A stretch of 9,555 nt of DNA from Clostridiales bacterium (GCA_003542355.1 DPKU01000156.1:2039-11593), one strand, 5' to 3'; shown: positions 1 to 8,214, numbered from the stretch's first letter. The notes: generated from the sequence alone by a model not told the origin. Translations and numbers: made by a program.

Positions 1-1136
1 AGAAGGTCGTGCCCCACCTGCCAGCGCAGGGCACGCCCGCCGATCGCCGACGCTTCCACATAGTCGGTGGTAAACAAGTACGTAAGCCGGCTGGTGATCG
101 ACGGCACCGCCACGAGAATGCCCGCCATTGCAGTTGTCATCAGAAGCAGCAATCGCTTGTCCACATAAATGGCGAAGAGAACAACGGCTACGATCAAGCC
201 CACCCAGGCGCCTCTGGAAAACGTAAACAGAATACACAGACAGGCTGCGCCGACAGAAAGAAAAGAAACGATTTTCCATTTCGTCGCCTTGCAGTAGTAC
301 ATCAATGCTGCCAGCATGGGCGCCGCCATGACGATCAGAGAACCGAAAATATTTGGACTTCCCGTAAGCGAAAACACTCTCGTTCGGACACCCATTTCCG
401 TCTGGCTCACCCAGCTTGCAGGGATCTCAACATCCACAATGTACTGATAGATTCCATGCAGGCTCAGGAGAAGCACGGTCATGGCAAATGCACTGTAAAG
501 TGCTGCCGCATCCTTCCGATCCTCCAGCAGGCGCAGAATCAGAAAAAACCAGACCATGTACTGTACCTGGGCCCGATATCCCGCCAGTGCAACCGCAGGG
601 AACGGTCGGTTCAGCATCATCAGAAGAAGGCCGATCCCCATAAAGAGCAAAATAGAGGCTTCCAGCATATTTCCACGGGCAAAGCTGCCATTTTTGGTGC
701 GCATCCCACGCCAGAGAACCAACAAAATCCCTGCAGCAATGAGCAGCTCTTCCCATACCGAGGCGAACGCCGTCAGGCCCAACACATCCCGCAGCGCATA
801 TTCAATGGGCAGGTATAGTGCAAATATCAGCAGAAACCACCGATTTATGGGAATGCTGCGAATTTGCGAAACGATCATACTATTCCGGACCGCCTTGGAA
901 GGCAGACGCCCGGCCACGGCAATGAGCCGGCCGGAGACACTGGTCTCCCAGACATCGCCCAGGAGCCACAGCAGCTGCTGGAGCTTTTCCAGCATACGCT
1001 GATAGACCGATCGATCCGCCGGGTCTTTCGCTTCGCAAAAAGTCCCCCAGATGCGCGCAGTCCGGGAATGCCGGTGCCCCCGCTCCATGGCAGACAGAAG
1101 CCGAACCAGAATACTGTTTTCGATCATTGTTTTCAT
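1..1136 (-). CDS. O-antigen ligase / Wzy-type polymerase family membrane protein (3' end cut by window edge)
   Basis: Translating the minus strand by hand from the ATG at 1136 gives 378 open codons running off the left edge, with no stop. The first ~98 residues are hydrophilic and probably cytoplasmic. Hydrophobic segments then follow at about 100-119, 129-141, 160-175, 194-202, 216-230, 262-280, 288-305, 309-324 and 328-345. Family landmarks are the segment GYRAQVQYMVWFF (186-198), GIYQYIVDVEIPASW (228-242) and the FSRGAWVGL motif (306-314), all typical of the PF04932-like O-antigen ligase group in Clostridia. Such proteins transfer or polymerise lipid-linked glycans on the outer face of the membrane. 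The start is backed by AGAGGA 8 bases upstream, touching the stop of the DUF4330 gene 12 bases away; a second ATG lies at codon 4. Ligase and polymerase roles cannot be separated by sequence, and the C-terminal half with the large extracytoplasmic loop is missing. The family is fairly sure, the substrate unknown. Confidence 0.87.
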   Translation of the reverse strand, partial: MKTMIENSILVRLLSAMERGHRHSRTARIWGTFCEAKDPADRSVYQRMLEKLQQLLWLLGDVWETSVSGRLIAVAGRLPSKAVRNSMIVSQIRSIPINRWFLLIFALYLPIEYALRDVLGLTAFASVWEELLIAAGILLVLWRGMRTKNGSFARGNMLEASILLFMGIGLLLMMLNRPFPAVALAGYRAQVQYMVWFFLILRLLEDRKDAAALYSAFAMTVLLLSLHGIYQYIVDVEIPASWVSQTEMGVRTRVFSLTGSPNIFGSLIVMAAPMLAALMYYCKATKWKIVSFLSVGAACLCILFTFSRGAWVGLIVAVVLFAIYVDKRLLLLMTTAMAGILVAVPSITSRLTYLFTTDYVEASAIGGRALRWQVGHDL

Positions 1137-1148
1137 AGATCCGTCCTC

Positions 1149-1685
1149 TTACATGATGTCGCTCATGCCCTCAGGCGGATTGTATGCGCCCATCTCCACA
1201 TATCGAATGGTCCCGATGGATTCAAAAGTCTGGGTCTTGACGATGTACGTCCTGCCGGCCCGGAGTTCCTGGCTGCCGATCTTGGGACTGGCCGTTCCCT
1301 TTGGGACTGTAGCCCGGATCAGGACGACGATGGTCTTCTTCGTGGGATCTTTGGCATCCACGATACGTCCGTCGGCTGTGATTGCCTGCATCCAGTAGTC
1401 TTCGAGCCATACGTCTTCTACTGTGCCCTCCAGATATTCGTTCCCCGAAACCAGCCTTTCTCCGGCCAGATCCTGACGGATCGCTTCTTCGAAGATCCTG
1501 GGGGCAGCCCCAATGATGGCCACCTCCGCGTAGCAGTCCACCTTTTCGGATACGACGTCGGTCACCTTGTCTCCAAGCAGCTGCACGCCAATGGCCCCGA
1601 CCACTGCGATCACAGCAAGCAGAACAATCAGATCCACCACGTTGATCAGTCCCAGCAGCTTCCCTTTTTCATCGATCAATTTCAT
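1149..1685 (-). CDS. DUF4330 family membrane-anchored protein
   Basis: A 178-residue protein with a short charged N-terminus (MKLIDEKGKLLG), one strongly hydrophobic segment at about residues 14-37, and a soluble ~140-residue remainder rich in beta-type alternation, so probably a single-pass protein with the bulk outside the membrane. The N-terminal pattern of 'LIDEKGKLxGxINxxDLIVLL' followed by one membrane helix is the hallmark of DUF4330 as I know it. No catalytic motif is visible and the function of the family is not established. The start is well supported by GGAGG (1691-1695) 5 bases before the ATG. It sits 15 bases after the upstream glycosyltransferase and 12 bases before the ligase-family gene, so it is almost certainly co-translated with glycan-assembly enzymes. 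An accessory role in polymer export or ligation is a guess from position only. Confidence 0.85.
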   Translation of the reverse strand: MKLIDEKGKLLGLINVVDLIVLLAVIAVVGAIGVQLLGDKVTDVVSEKVDCYAEVAIIGAAPRIFEEAIRQDLAGERLVSGNEYLEGTVEDVWLEDYWMQAITADGRIVDAKDPTKKTIVVLIRATVPKGTASPKIGSQELRAGRTYIVKTQTFESIGTIRYVEMGAYNPPEGMSDIM

Positions 1686-1700
1686 ACTCTCCTCCGTTGA

Positions 1701-2867
1701 TTACCCTTCAATCCATCCTAGTATACTGCGCATCGTCCGAAGCCGTTCCTCCCAGGAGCAACTTTTTGCACGACGCATCCGCTCTTCTCTTTTGGGGTCC
1801 TCCGGCGCTTCACCGGCCGCCTCCCTGCACTTGTGTACAAATTCCTCGGTATCGTCAGCCAGATAGATACAATCTGCGTATTCTTTCACTTGCAGCGGGA
1901 CCGGGGTACTCACCACCGGCTTTCCTGTTGCCAGGTATTCATAAAACTTTAAAGGGCTGACATCCTTTGAAAGTTCATTGCGGGCAAAGACGTTCAGGCA
2001 CGCATGAAATGACAGCATGATCCCGGGAAGCTGGTTTTGGGGCACAAGCCCCAGGCATTCCACGTTGGGATAGTCCGCAATCCAGGAAAGATCCACGCCT
2101 GGCAGGGCTTTTCCCACCAATACGACTTTCCCTTCCGGAAACGCCCTGGAAACCGCCCGAATGCAGTCATAATCGATACAATCCTGAAGCATCCCAACGA
2201 ATCCGAAGGTCAACGGACGCTCTGTTTGCGGCGCCCATCCCGCCACAGCGGAAAACAGTTCGTAATCCACACCGTTGGGGATCAGATGCGTATTGGGGTT
2301 CAAAACAGACAACCGGTCAAAAAGTCCCTGGGCCGTTGTGAACACCGTTCCGGCCTTTCTGGCCAGATCCGCCTCCATACTGTCCACAACCTGGGGATCG
2401 ATCATTCCAGGATAGGCCGAATGCCTGTCCACACAGTCGTAAATCGTCCTTTGCCAAAGCGATTCGGGGTCCATCCCAAGCATTCCGGCCAGGGGCGCGA
2501 TCAAATCAGCAGTGGAAGGAGAATAACACCAAAGGTAAAAATCAGTCCCAAAGTCGTTCTCTTTCAGCAGGCCTTTTAAATAAGCAGCCAGTTTTTTCTG
2601 ATTGTGACGGTTCAGCGTGCGCAGCTTGTTGTAAAACGGAAGGACCGGCGGCGAAGCATAAACCTTCAGATGATCCCGTCTCTGTGCGCCGCCTTCCAAA
2701 TAGGCATGCAGGCGATTCCGGGTATTGGGATCCTTGAGCGGTGCGATCAGCGTGACCGGCGGATCTACGTACAAGACCTGTGCATCTGTCATCCGATTCA
2801 TCACGTTCTGCTTTCGTGTAGGGATCGGGTCGTAATTGGAAGTGGAGAGGCATAGGATCTTTCTCAT
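1701..2867 (-). CDS. Glycosyltransferase, TuaH-like, GT-B fold
   Basis: A 388-residue cytoplasmic protein without signal peptide or clear membrane helix. The N-terminal half carries YDCVDRHSAYPG (143-154), a pattern I associate with TuaH-like sugar transferases. The C-terminal nucleotide-sugar-binding half has NGVDYELF (198-205), FGFVG (221-225) and SPLKFYEYLATGKPVVST (304-321). The last corresponds to the donor-binding EX7E region of GT4-type enzymes. Here the second acidic residue is Glu310 and the first position is Asp302, a common variation in this subgroup. It should add a sugar to a lipid-linked intermediate of the wall polymer; donor and acceptor cannot be read from sequence. Its ATG overlaps the TGA of the upstream csaB fusion gene (ATGA), with AAAGGAGA about 6-7 bases upstream inside that gene, indicating translational coupling. 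Confidence 0.9.
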   Translation of the reverse strand: MRKILCLSTSNYDPIPTRKQNVMNRMTDAQVLYVDPPVTLIAPLKDPNTRNRLHAYLEGGAQRRDHLKVYASPPVLPFYNKLRTLNRHNQKKLAAYLKGLLKENDFGTDFYLWCYSPSTADLIAPLAGMLGMDPESLWQRTIYDCVDRHSAYPGMIDPQVVDSMEADLARKAGTVFTTAQGLFDRLSVLNPNTHLIPNGVDYELFSAVAGWAPQTERPLTFGFVGMLQDCIDYDCIRAVSRAFPEGKVVLVGKALPGVDLSWIADYPNVECLGLVPQNQLPGIMLSFHACLNVFARNELSKDVSPLKFYEYLATGKPVVSTPVPLQVKEYADCIYLADDTEEFVHKCREAAGEAPEDPKREERMRRAKSCSWEERLRTMRSILGWIEG

Positions 2868-5068
2868 GAGCGTCTCCTTTCCTGGGCCAGCAGCTTTGCG
2901 GCAGCAAAGCCGTTGGCTCGCTCCATCTCCTGCAGTCGTTTACGCACAGCATCCCCCCATTGTTCTTTTTCCTGCTCCATCACAGCATCGATATGCCGAC
3001 AGAGCACCTCTGCCCGCAGACCTGTGAGGGAGACACAGGCTGTCGATCCGATATCCTTGATAAAACTATCCACTTTCACATCGTAAGAAATGCCGATCAC
3101 CGGCGCGCCTCCTGCTGTGGCGAAAATCAATGAATGCAGTCTCATGCCCAGAACAAGCTTCATGGAGCCCAGCATTCCGATCAGATCCTCCACCGGGTGA
3201 TTCTGGCGGCAAACGTAATGAGGCGCCGACAGCATCATCGACACCTTTTCTCCCACCGGCATATCTTTGGGCATTTCGATGGGCAAAAATATCGGCGTCA
3301 ACCCGTAGGTATTCCAAGCGTATTCCGCCGCTTTGGCCACCTCTTCCGGCCGGGTAAACGTTTCCCATGCCCGCAGGCAAAAACCGATTTTGGGAATGTC
3401 GGAAGGAATCCCTTCCCTGGCAAATGCATTCCGCACACCCTCGGCGCCGGCGTGCTTCAGATTGACAGCGGGGTCGGCGGCCAGAATGATCTCCGGCCTG
3501 GAAACACCCATCTCCCTGAGTAGTTCCAGTGACACGCTGTCCCGCAGCGTGATGATGTCTGCAGTGGCATTCAGAACTTTACCTGCGATCCGCCGGTTTC
3601 GCGGTTTGGAGATCGGTCCGATCCCGCAGCCGTACATCACGATCCTGCAGCCAAAACGCCGTGCAGCCCATAGCGTAAACAGATAAAAATACAGGGATCG
3701 ACTGGACGTGACATCCTGGATCAGACTTCCGCCGCCGTTTACAAAAAGCCTTGCCTTGCGCAAGCTTTTTAGAAATGCGGGTACATTAAATATATAGTAG
3801 CTTCCGACTCTTTCTTTCAGCCGGGTCTGTTGCGGATTCCGGGACATGACTTGAAATGGCATATCCCGATCGATCTCACGCAGCTGCGTGAGAATGGCAC
3901 GAAGGATGGCTTCGTCCCCCGCATTCCCTCTGCCATAGGCGCCGCACAGGACCGCTCCGGTCCGTTTCCCTGCAGCCTTTCTTCGCAGGACCGTCTGATA
4001 GATCTGCTGTTGGTCCTGCTTCATTTTTTCCAGCGAAAACGCACCGGATGCCTTCTTGAAAAGATTTTCAGCCAGCCTTTCCCGGAGGTCCCCGTCTCTG
4101 GCCAGCTGCAGTATATAATCCGCGAACGTTTCCACATCGCCCGGTTCAAAGAGATACCCTGTCACTTCGTGCTGGATCAGAGAGGGAATACCTCCTACGT
4201 TGGTGGCGATGGCAGGACAGTGCTGGTACGCACCCTCCAGCAGAGAATAGGGAAACGTCTCAGACAAAGAGGCCAGCACGTTGATATCGATCTCCGAAAA
4301 ATAGGCTTTGATATCCTCGACCCAGCCTTCAAAGACAGTCACATGATCGATGCCCAACGTTCTCGTCAGTTTCTTTAAGACGCCTGCATCCTCGCCAGTC
4401 CCTGCGATGGACAACCGGAGCCGGGGCTCCTTTTCGTAAGCCCGGGCAAAAGCCTGAATGACTGTGCCGATGTCCTTGATCGGCGTCAGTCTGGCGGCGA
4501 TTCCCACACGGATCAGCTCCTCGGGGTTCCGGAGGGGTCGGCTCTCCTTCTTTGCCTGGGAGAAATCCAATCCGTTGTAAACAGTAAAGATGCTCTGAGG
4601 GTCGAAGCCTCGTTCGATCAGCAACTCCTGCATGCGGTCGGCGACCGCCACATAATAGTCCATTCGGCGGAGGGCAAAGGCATTGATGACACCATAGGTG
4701 TATTGCTTCAGGGGCATACCCAGATAGTCCAGCCGGGGGTCGGAATGGACGGTGGTCATGACCGGTATGCCCTTCATTTTCTTGACGAGAATACCTAGCA
4801 TATTGGCCTTGGCGCCATGGCAATGGATCACATCGGGCGCAAAGGCATCTACCTGGGACAAAGCCAGCTTAAAGGCCTGGAACGTCCCAAGACCGCTCTC
4901 CACATCCACGGTATCGATGCCCATCTCCCGGGCTTCCCGGGACAAAACGCCCCGACGGAAGCTGATGAGCCGCAGGGTGTTTTCTTCGGCCAGTTCCCTG
5001 GCCAGAGAAAGTATGTGGGTTTTTCCGCCGCCGATATCGCCTCCGGCGGCAAAGAGCATGATCCTCAT
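2864..5068 (-). CDS. csaB: Fusion protein: GT4 glycosyltransferase + CsaB-type polysaccharide pyruvyl transferase
   Basis: A 734-residue cytoplasmic protein with two complete enzyme halves. Residues 1 to ~360 are a GT4 glycosyltransferase: glycine-rich acceptor loop GGDIGGGKTH (9-18), NGLDFS (165-170), and the EX7E donor motif with Glu270 and Glu278 in SETFPYSLLEGA. Residues ~372-734 are a polysaccharide pyruvyl transferase (PF04230, CsaB type): GAYGRGNAGDEAIL (376-389), NGGGSLIQD (444-452), GCGIGPI (480-486) and GMRLHSLIFA (641-650), whose Arg643/His645 are likely functional. CsaB transfers pyruvate from phosphoenolpyruvate to an amino sugar (ManNAc in characterised cases) of the secondary cell wall polymer, making the ligand for SLH domains. 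The linker is only about 10 residues and in frame. The upstream gene for an SLH protein ends 10 bases before, matching this role. The symbol applies to the C-terminal half; the sugar added by the N-terminal half is unknown. Confidence 0.93.
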   Translation of the reverse strand: MRIMLFAAGGDIGGGKTHILSLARELAEENTLRLISFRRGVLSREAREMGIDTVDVESGLGTFQAFKLALSQVDAFAPDVIHCHGAKANMLGILVKKMKGIPVMTTVHSDPRLDYLGMPLKQYTYGVINAFALRRMDYYVAVADRMQELLIERGFDPQSIFTVYNGLDFSQAKKESRPLRNPEELIRVGIAARLTPIKDIGTVIQAFARAYEKEPRLRLSIAGTGEDAGVLKKLTRTLGIDHVTVFEGWVEDIKAYFSEIDINVLASLSETFPYSLLEGAYQHCPAIATNVGGIPSLIQHEVTGYLFEPGDVETFADYILQLARDGDLRERLAENLFKKASGAFSLEKMKQDQQQIYQTVLRRKAAGKRTGAVLCGAYGRGNAGDEAILRAILTQLREIDRDMPFQVMSRNPQQTRLKERVGSYYIFNVPAFLKSLRKARLFVNGGGSLIQDVTSSRSLYFYLFTLWAARRFGCRIVMYGCGIGPISKPRNRRIAGKVLNATADIITLRDSVSLELLREMGVSRPEIILAADPAVNLKHAGAEGVRNAFAREGIPSDIPKIGFCLRAWETFTRPEEVAKAAEYAWNTYGLTPIFLPIEMPKDMPVGEKVSMMLSAPHYVCRQNHPVEDLIGMLGSMKLVLGMRLHSLIFATAGGAPVIGISYDVKVDSFIKDIGSTACVSLTGLRAEVLCRHIDAVMEQEKEQWGDAVRKRLQEMERANGFAAAKLLAQERRRS

Positions 5069-5081
5069 AGAATTTCCTTTA
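5069..5081 (-). promoter_or_regulatory. Ribosome binding site of the csaB fusion gene overlapping the upstream stop codon
   Basis: Read on the minus strand, the end of the SLH gene and the start of the next read TAAAGGAAATTCT then ATG. The AAAGGA Shine-Dalgarno element (5075-5080) shares two bases with the TAA stop of the SLH gene and sits 6 bases from the ATG. This fixes the csaB start at 5068 and suggests that ribosomes finishing the SLH protein help to initiate the fusion enzyme. Confidence 0.75.
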
Positions 5082-8000
5082 ATTCAGCTCGGATATGATT
5101 TTTGCGATCTGGGCCCGGGTCACATTTCCGGCAGGGTCCAATTTACCGTTGAAGCCCGAAATGACGCCCTGCCCCACCAGCGTACTGACATAGGGCAATG
5201 CCCAGGATGCTACGAGATGCGCATCCGTAAAGCTCATTTCCGCCCTGGCATACCCCTTTTCCTGAATTCTTCCGATCACCGTCATCACTTCCTGCCTGGA
5301 AATGGGTCCCTCGGGATCGAAGTTGATCTTGCTGCTGCCCGCAACAGCCTTGCCGGTCATATAGCCCAACGCTACGGCAGCCCGGACGGAATCAACAGCC
5401 CATTCCTGGATCCGGGAGGTATCAGCAAACGTGAGTTTCCTTTCCGTATATTTCTGGGGATCGATGTTCATCCAGCGGACGACGACCGCTGCAAATTCCT
5501 GCCGCGTCATGGTTTTATTCGGATCGTAGATCCGCTTCTGCCCCGAAATCCGTCCGGTGATGATATTCTGCCTGTAAAGATATTCTGCATAAGGCGTTGC
5601 CCAATTGTTTTTGGGCATATCTGCAAAGGCCTGTTCCCAGACGAAATCTTCATCGGCAGACTCTGTCGCAAGGGTAAATCCGAGCCGCCCGATGTTTCCG
5701 CTCTTATCTGTCGCCCGAATGAGCACGCGATGCTCATAACCATCTCCATCGGGCAAGAGAGCCGACAGGCTCTTATTGCTTGCATTGTAGTCGAACGCGA
5801 TCGGCGTTCCGTCATAGGTGACCGCAATGTTGGATTTGGACAAACCGCTGTCCAGCTCATCTGTAATGGTGCCGACCAGGACCGAAGCAGCCACATCGGC
5901 ATGGATAACCGGTGGCTTGTCATCCAGATAATATCCGAATCCGGCCATCAGCTGATCCACATAGACTGTCCCGTTGCCTTGGGTGCCTTGGATCGCCCGG
6001 ATCGAAAGACCATCCAAGCTTGTTGTGCCTTTGGGAAGATGCGCATAGGCCAGCTTCCAGCCCTGATAATTCAATTCCGTCAGCGTGATCGTCTGGCGCA
6101 CCTGATCCGCAGTGACCGAAAGCTGTACAGCTTCGTTGGAACCGTTTCCGTACACCCAGGCGCTGATCATCGTTGGATTTTTACCCGTAAATGCATGCGC
6201 CAGAGGCAGCATCAGTTCTTCAGGAACACCGAGTGCGCCTTCCGTTGTAGCTGTTGTCCCCCGGTAGTCATATGCGTATGCGATTTCCAGACTCTTGTGG
6301 CCGTTATGAACATAAGAAGGATCGATCTGAATGGAAGCCGTCAAGCCTCCGTAGGTGCCGAGAATGAGCGAGAGTGCAGCCTCGTCCTCGAAACTCTCCA
6401 ACGCTTTTCCCTCCGTGACCACCGTCACTTTTGCAGAATCGCTCTTGCTGCCGGCTGTGGCAGTAATGATTCCGGTACCCAGCTCCGTGGTGGTTGCAGT
6501 AAACAGGCCCTTCTCGTCGATCGTGCCGATATTTCCTTCCACGCGCCAGGTATATGCCGATGGGTCAGATTTCAGTTCCAGCATTTTATAGGTCGCTTTC
6601 GCTGAAAACTGGTACGTTTCGCCGGCAGCAATGGACAGAAGCTCCGGTACCGCTGCGCCGGTATCCGGGACAACGAGAGAAACGCTGTCCGGAGAAGCGA
6701 CCACAGAGATCGATGCCGATCCGCTGACCGTTCCGTAACGTACGTTCACACTGCCGGTGAGCGTCTGGGTACCGGCGGTGAATACCCCTTGATCTGATAT
6801 TGTACCCAGATTTTTTGAGCTGAGGTCATAAGTAATATCTGATACAGGCGCTTTCACATAATAGTAATTCGCATCGCTGGCCCGCAGTTCCAAGGGGATC
6901 TGGGCACCTGCCAGGATGTGTGTATCGTAAGGGTACAGGTGCAAATGACGGAGTGCGGCGGACGGCACCTGGTTGTTTTCGAAGAGAATATAGTTGCCGC
7001 ATCTGCGCAGCGAAGTGCCCGAGCTCTGATTGACCTGTGTCTGGGTCTCGTATCCGGGAAAGGTGGTAAAGAGCATGGTGGAATCGCCGCCATCCAGATT
7101 CACCGCATCCCGACAGCCCAGTTCCTTCATTCTGGCAGCCAGTTCTGCAAAAGTCATTCCCATGGAATGATCGCTCTGGCGGCCATCCACCGTATACAGA
7201 ACGACTGATCCGTCATCCCGGATGCCGATGGCCGTCCTGGGTGCGCGTCCCGTATCGGTAAAAGAAGCGATCTGTCCATTAGTGATCAACCGTTTTTCCA
7301 CACCGACTGCCTGGACCACACCGTGCCATTTTTCGTCCGTTATGAAATCGAACACGATGGAATCACCGATTTTCATATCCTTCAATATAGTCAGCGCCGA
7401 TGCATAGGGACAGTCGAGAGCGACGGACAATACAAGCTGATCTTTGCCCAATACGATTTTACCTGTTCCGTCGAAGGTCTCCGAAACCCTGCCCTGGAGC
7501 ATTTCACCCGGAGACGCCTGCCCCGATTCCAAGTCGACGACCACATTTCGCGTCGGAAAGGTTGCTTCGTTGGTCGGTCCGAATTCTTCCGAGTAGAGCA
7601 CTACGCCGTTGTTTAATGTGAGTGTCTTGTTGAAACCCATATTGTTGAATCCGCCGCCTGTGTTCAGGTTCTTGATGTTGATGGAAAGGCCCATTCGGCC
7701 GATCATCGCAGTTCCATCTTCCTGAAATCCAATGGTTTCAAAACTGCTGTGTTCGCTGGTGCGAAGCGTTCCATCCTTGATCACGGCGCCCAGAGAAACG
7801 CCGGTCGCCATGGTAAAATAGTCTCCGTTGGCGCCTGCCACGATCCTGCGTCCGGCTTTCTCTTCGATTTCATAGATCCGGGAAATACCAGCTGCGCCAT
7901 AGACATCATTTCCATAAGAAACAAAGGGTGTGATATCTTCTCCCGGCTCATATACCATATAGTTTTCTGCTGCTTTGGCGGAATTGGCGCTGTTGAAATA

Positions 8001-8162
8001 AATCCCCTGAAACAACGTCATCTGATCGTTGATGGCAAGAGAAGCGCTTCGCAGTTCGGTAAGACCCGACGCCCCGTAAATCGATGCCGGCACGCCTGTC
8101 ACGATCATAACGATCGCCAATGCCAGGCTGATCCCCTTGTTCCGTATTCTTTTTTTTCTCAT
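5079..8162 (-). CDS. Exported phosphodiester glycosidase (NAGPA-like) with Ig-like modules and three SLH domains
   Basis: A 1027-residue secreted protein. A signal peptide covers about residues 1-31 (basic MRKKRIRNKG, then a hydrophobic core). Residues ~100-395 are a phosphodiester glycosidase domain (PF09992; the fold of the mammalian mannose-6-phosphate uncovering enzyme): ANGDYF (111-116), APRTAIGI (307-314), YTVDGRQSDHSMGMT (323-337), NLDGGDST (355-362). Two Big-like modules follow (~403-490 and ~493-582; each has a GTIxxxGxFTA turn), then a carbohydrate-binding-like beta module (~587-742), an Ig-like module (~748-835) and three SLH repeats (~845-897, ~911-968, ~977-1027) with the expected TRQE, SRQE and TRAQ signatures. 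SLH domains bind pyruvylated wall polymer, so the enzyme should sit on the outer wall. Its substrate is unknown; a sugar-1-phosphodiester such as a capped wall glycan is plausible. The gene follows a small exported protein by 52 bases; AAAGGG or AGGGGG precedes the ATG. Architecture is secure, specificity is not. Confidence 0.94.
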   Translation of the reverse strand: MRKKRIRNKGISLALAIVMIVTGVPASIYGASGLTELRSASLAINDQMTLFQGIYFNSANSAKAAENYMVYEPGEDITPFVSYGNDVYGAAGISRIYEIEEKAGRRIVAGANGDYFTMATGVSLGAVIKDGTLRTSEHSSFETIGFQEDGTAMIGRMGLSINIKNLNTGGGFNNMGFNKTLTLNNGVVLYSEEFGPTNEATFPTRNVVVDLESGQASPGEMLQGRVSETFDGTGKIVLGKDQLVLSVALDCPYASALTILKDMKIGDSIVFDFITDEKWHGVVQAVGVEKRLITNGQIASFTDTGRAPRTAIGIRDDGSVVLYTVDGRQSDHSMGMTFAELAARMKELGCRDAVNLDGGDSTMLFTTFPGYETQTQVNQSSGTSLRRCGNYILFENNQVPSAALRHLHLYPYDTHILAGAQIPLELRASDANYYYVKAPVSDITYDLSSKNLGTISDQGVFTAGTQTLTGSVNVRYGTVSGSASISVVASPDSVSLVVPDTGAAVPELLSIAAGETYQFSAKATYKMLELKSDPSAYTWRVEGNIGTIDEKGLFTATTTELGTGIITATAGSKSDSAKVTVVTEGKALESFEDEAALSLILGTYGGLTASIQIDPSYVHNGHKSLEIAYAYDYRGTTATTEGALGVPEELMLPLAHAFTGKNPTMISAWVYGNGSNEAVQLSVTADQVRQTITLTELNYQGWKLAYAHLPKGTTSLDGLSIRAIQGTQGNGTVYVDQLMAGFGYYLDDKPPVIHADVAASVLVGTITDELDSGLSKSNIAVTYDGTPIAFDYNASNKSLSALLPDGDGYEHRVLIRATDKSGNIGRLGFTLATESADEDFVWEQAFADMPKNNWATPYAEYLYRQNIITGRISGQKRIYDPNKTMTRQEFAAVVVRWMNIDPQKYTERKLTFADTSRIQEWAVDSVRAAVALGYMTGKAVAGSSKINFDPEGPISRQEVMTVIGRIQEKGYARAEMSFTDAHLVASWALPYVSTLVGQGVISGFNGKLDPAGNVTRAQIAKIISELN

Positions 8163-8214
8163 GAATCCCTTTCCCCCTGAATGGCAGATATTCCAACCTG
8201 CCGTGCTTTCTCTT

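Noticed and set aside
427..756. A 109-codon minus-strand frame inside the ligase-family gene
   Set aside because: It is in another frame than the 378-codon reading that carries the conserved GYRAQVQY and FSRGAW motifs; no ribosome binding site.
9..818. A 269-codon open frame on the plus strand
   Set aside because: It starts at GTG and runs antisense to the membrane protein gene. The product is extremely rich in His, Gln, Arg and Lys, the mirror image of hydrophobic codons, so it is a shadow.
864..1700. A 278-codon open frame on the plus strand
   Set aside because: Antisense to the ligase-family and DUF4330 genes; no domain, no Shine-Dalgarno, and composition rich in His, Asp, Pro and Arg as expected for a reverse-complement shadow.
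4752..6605. A 617-codon open frame on the plus strand
   Set aside because: It lies fully antisense to the csaB fusion and the SLH gene, which both have clear domains. Its product is rich in Arg, His, Cys and Ile/Pro mixtures with no recognisable motif, and no ribosome binding site or promoter supports it; long antisense frames are common opposite GC-rich genes.
8183..8202. Small inverted repeat GGCAG / CTGCC in the 52-base gap before the SLH gene
   Set aside because: Only a 5-base stem with a 10-base loop and no U-tract; too weak to call a terminator or regulatory hairpin.
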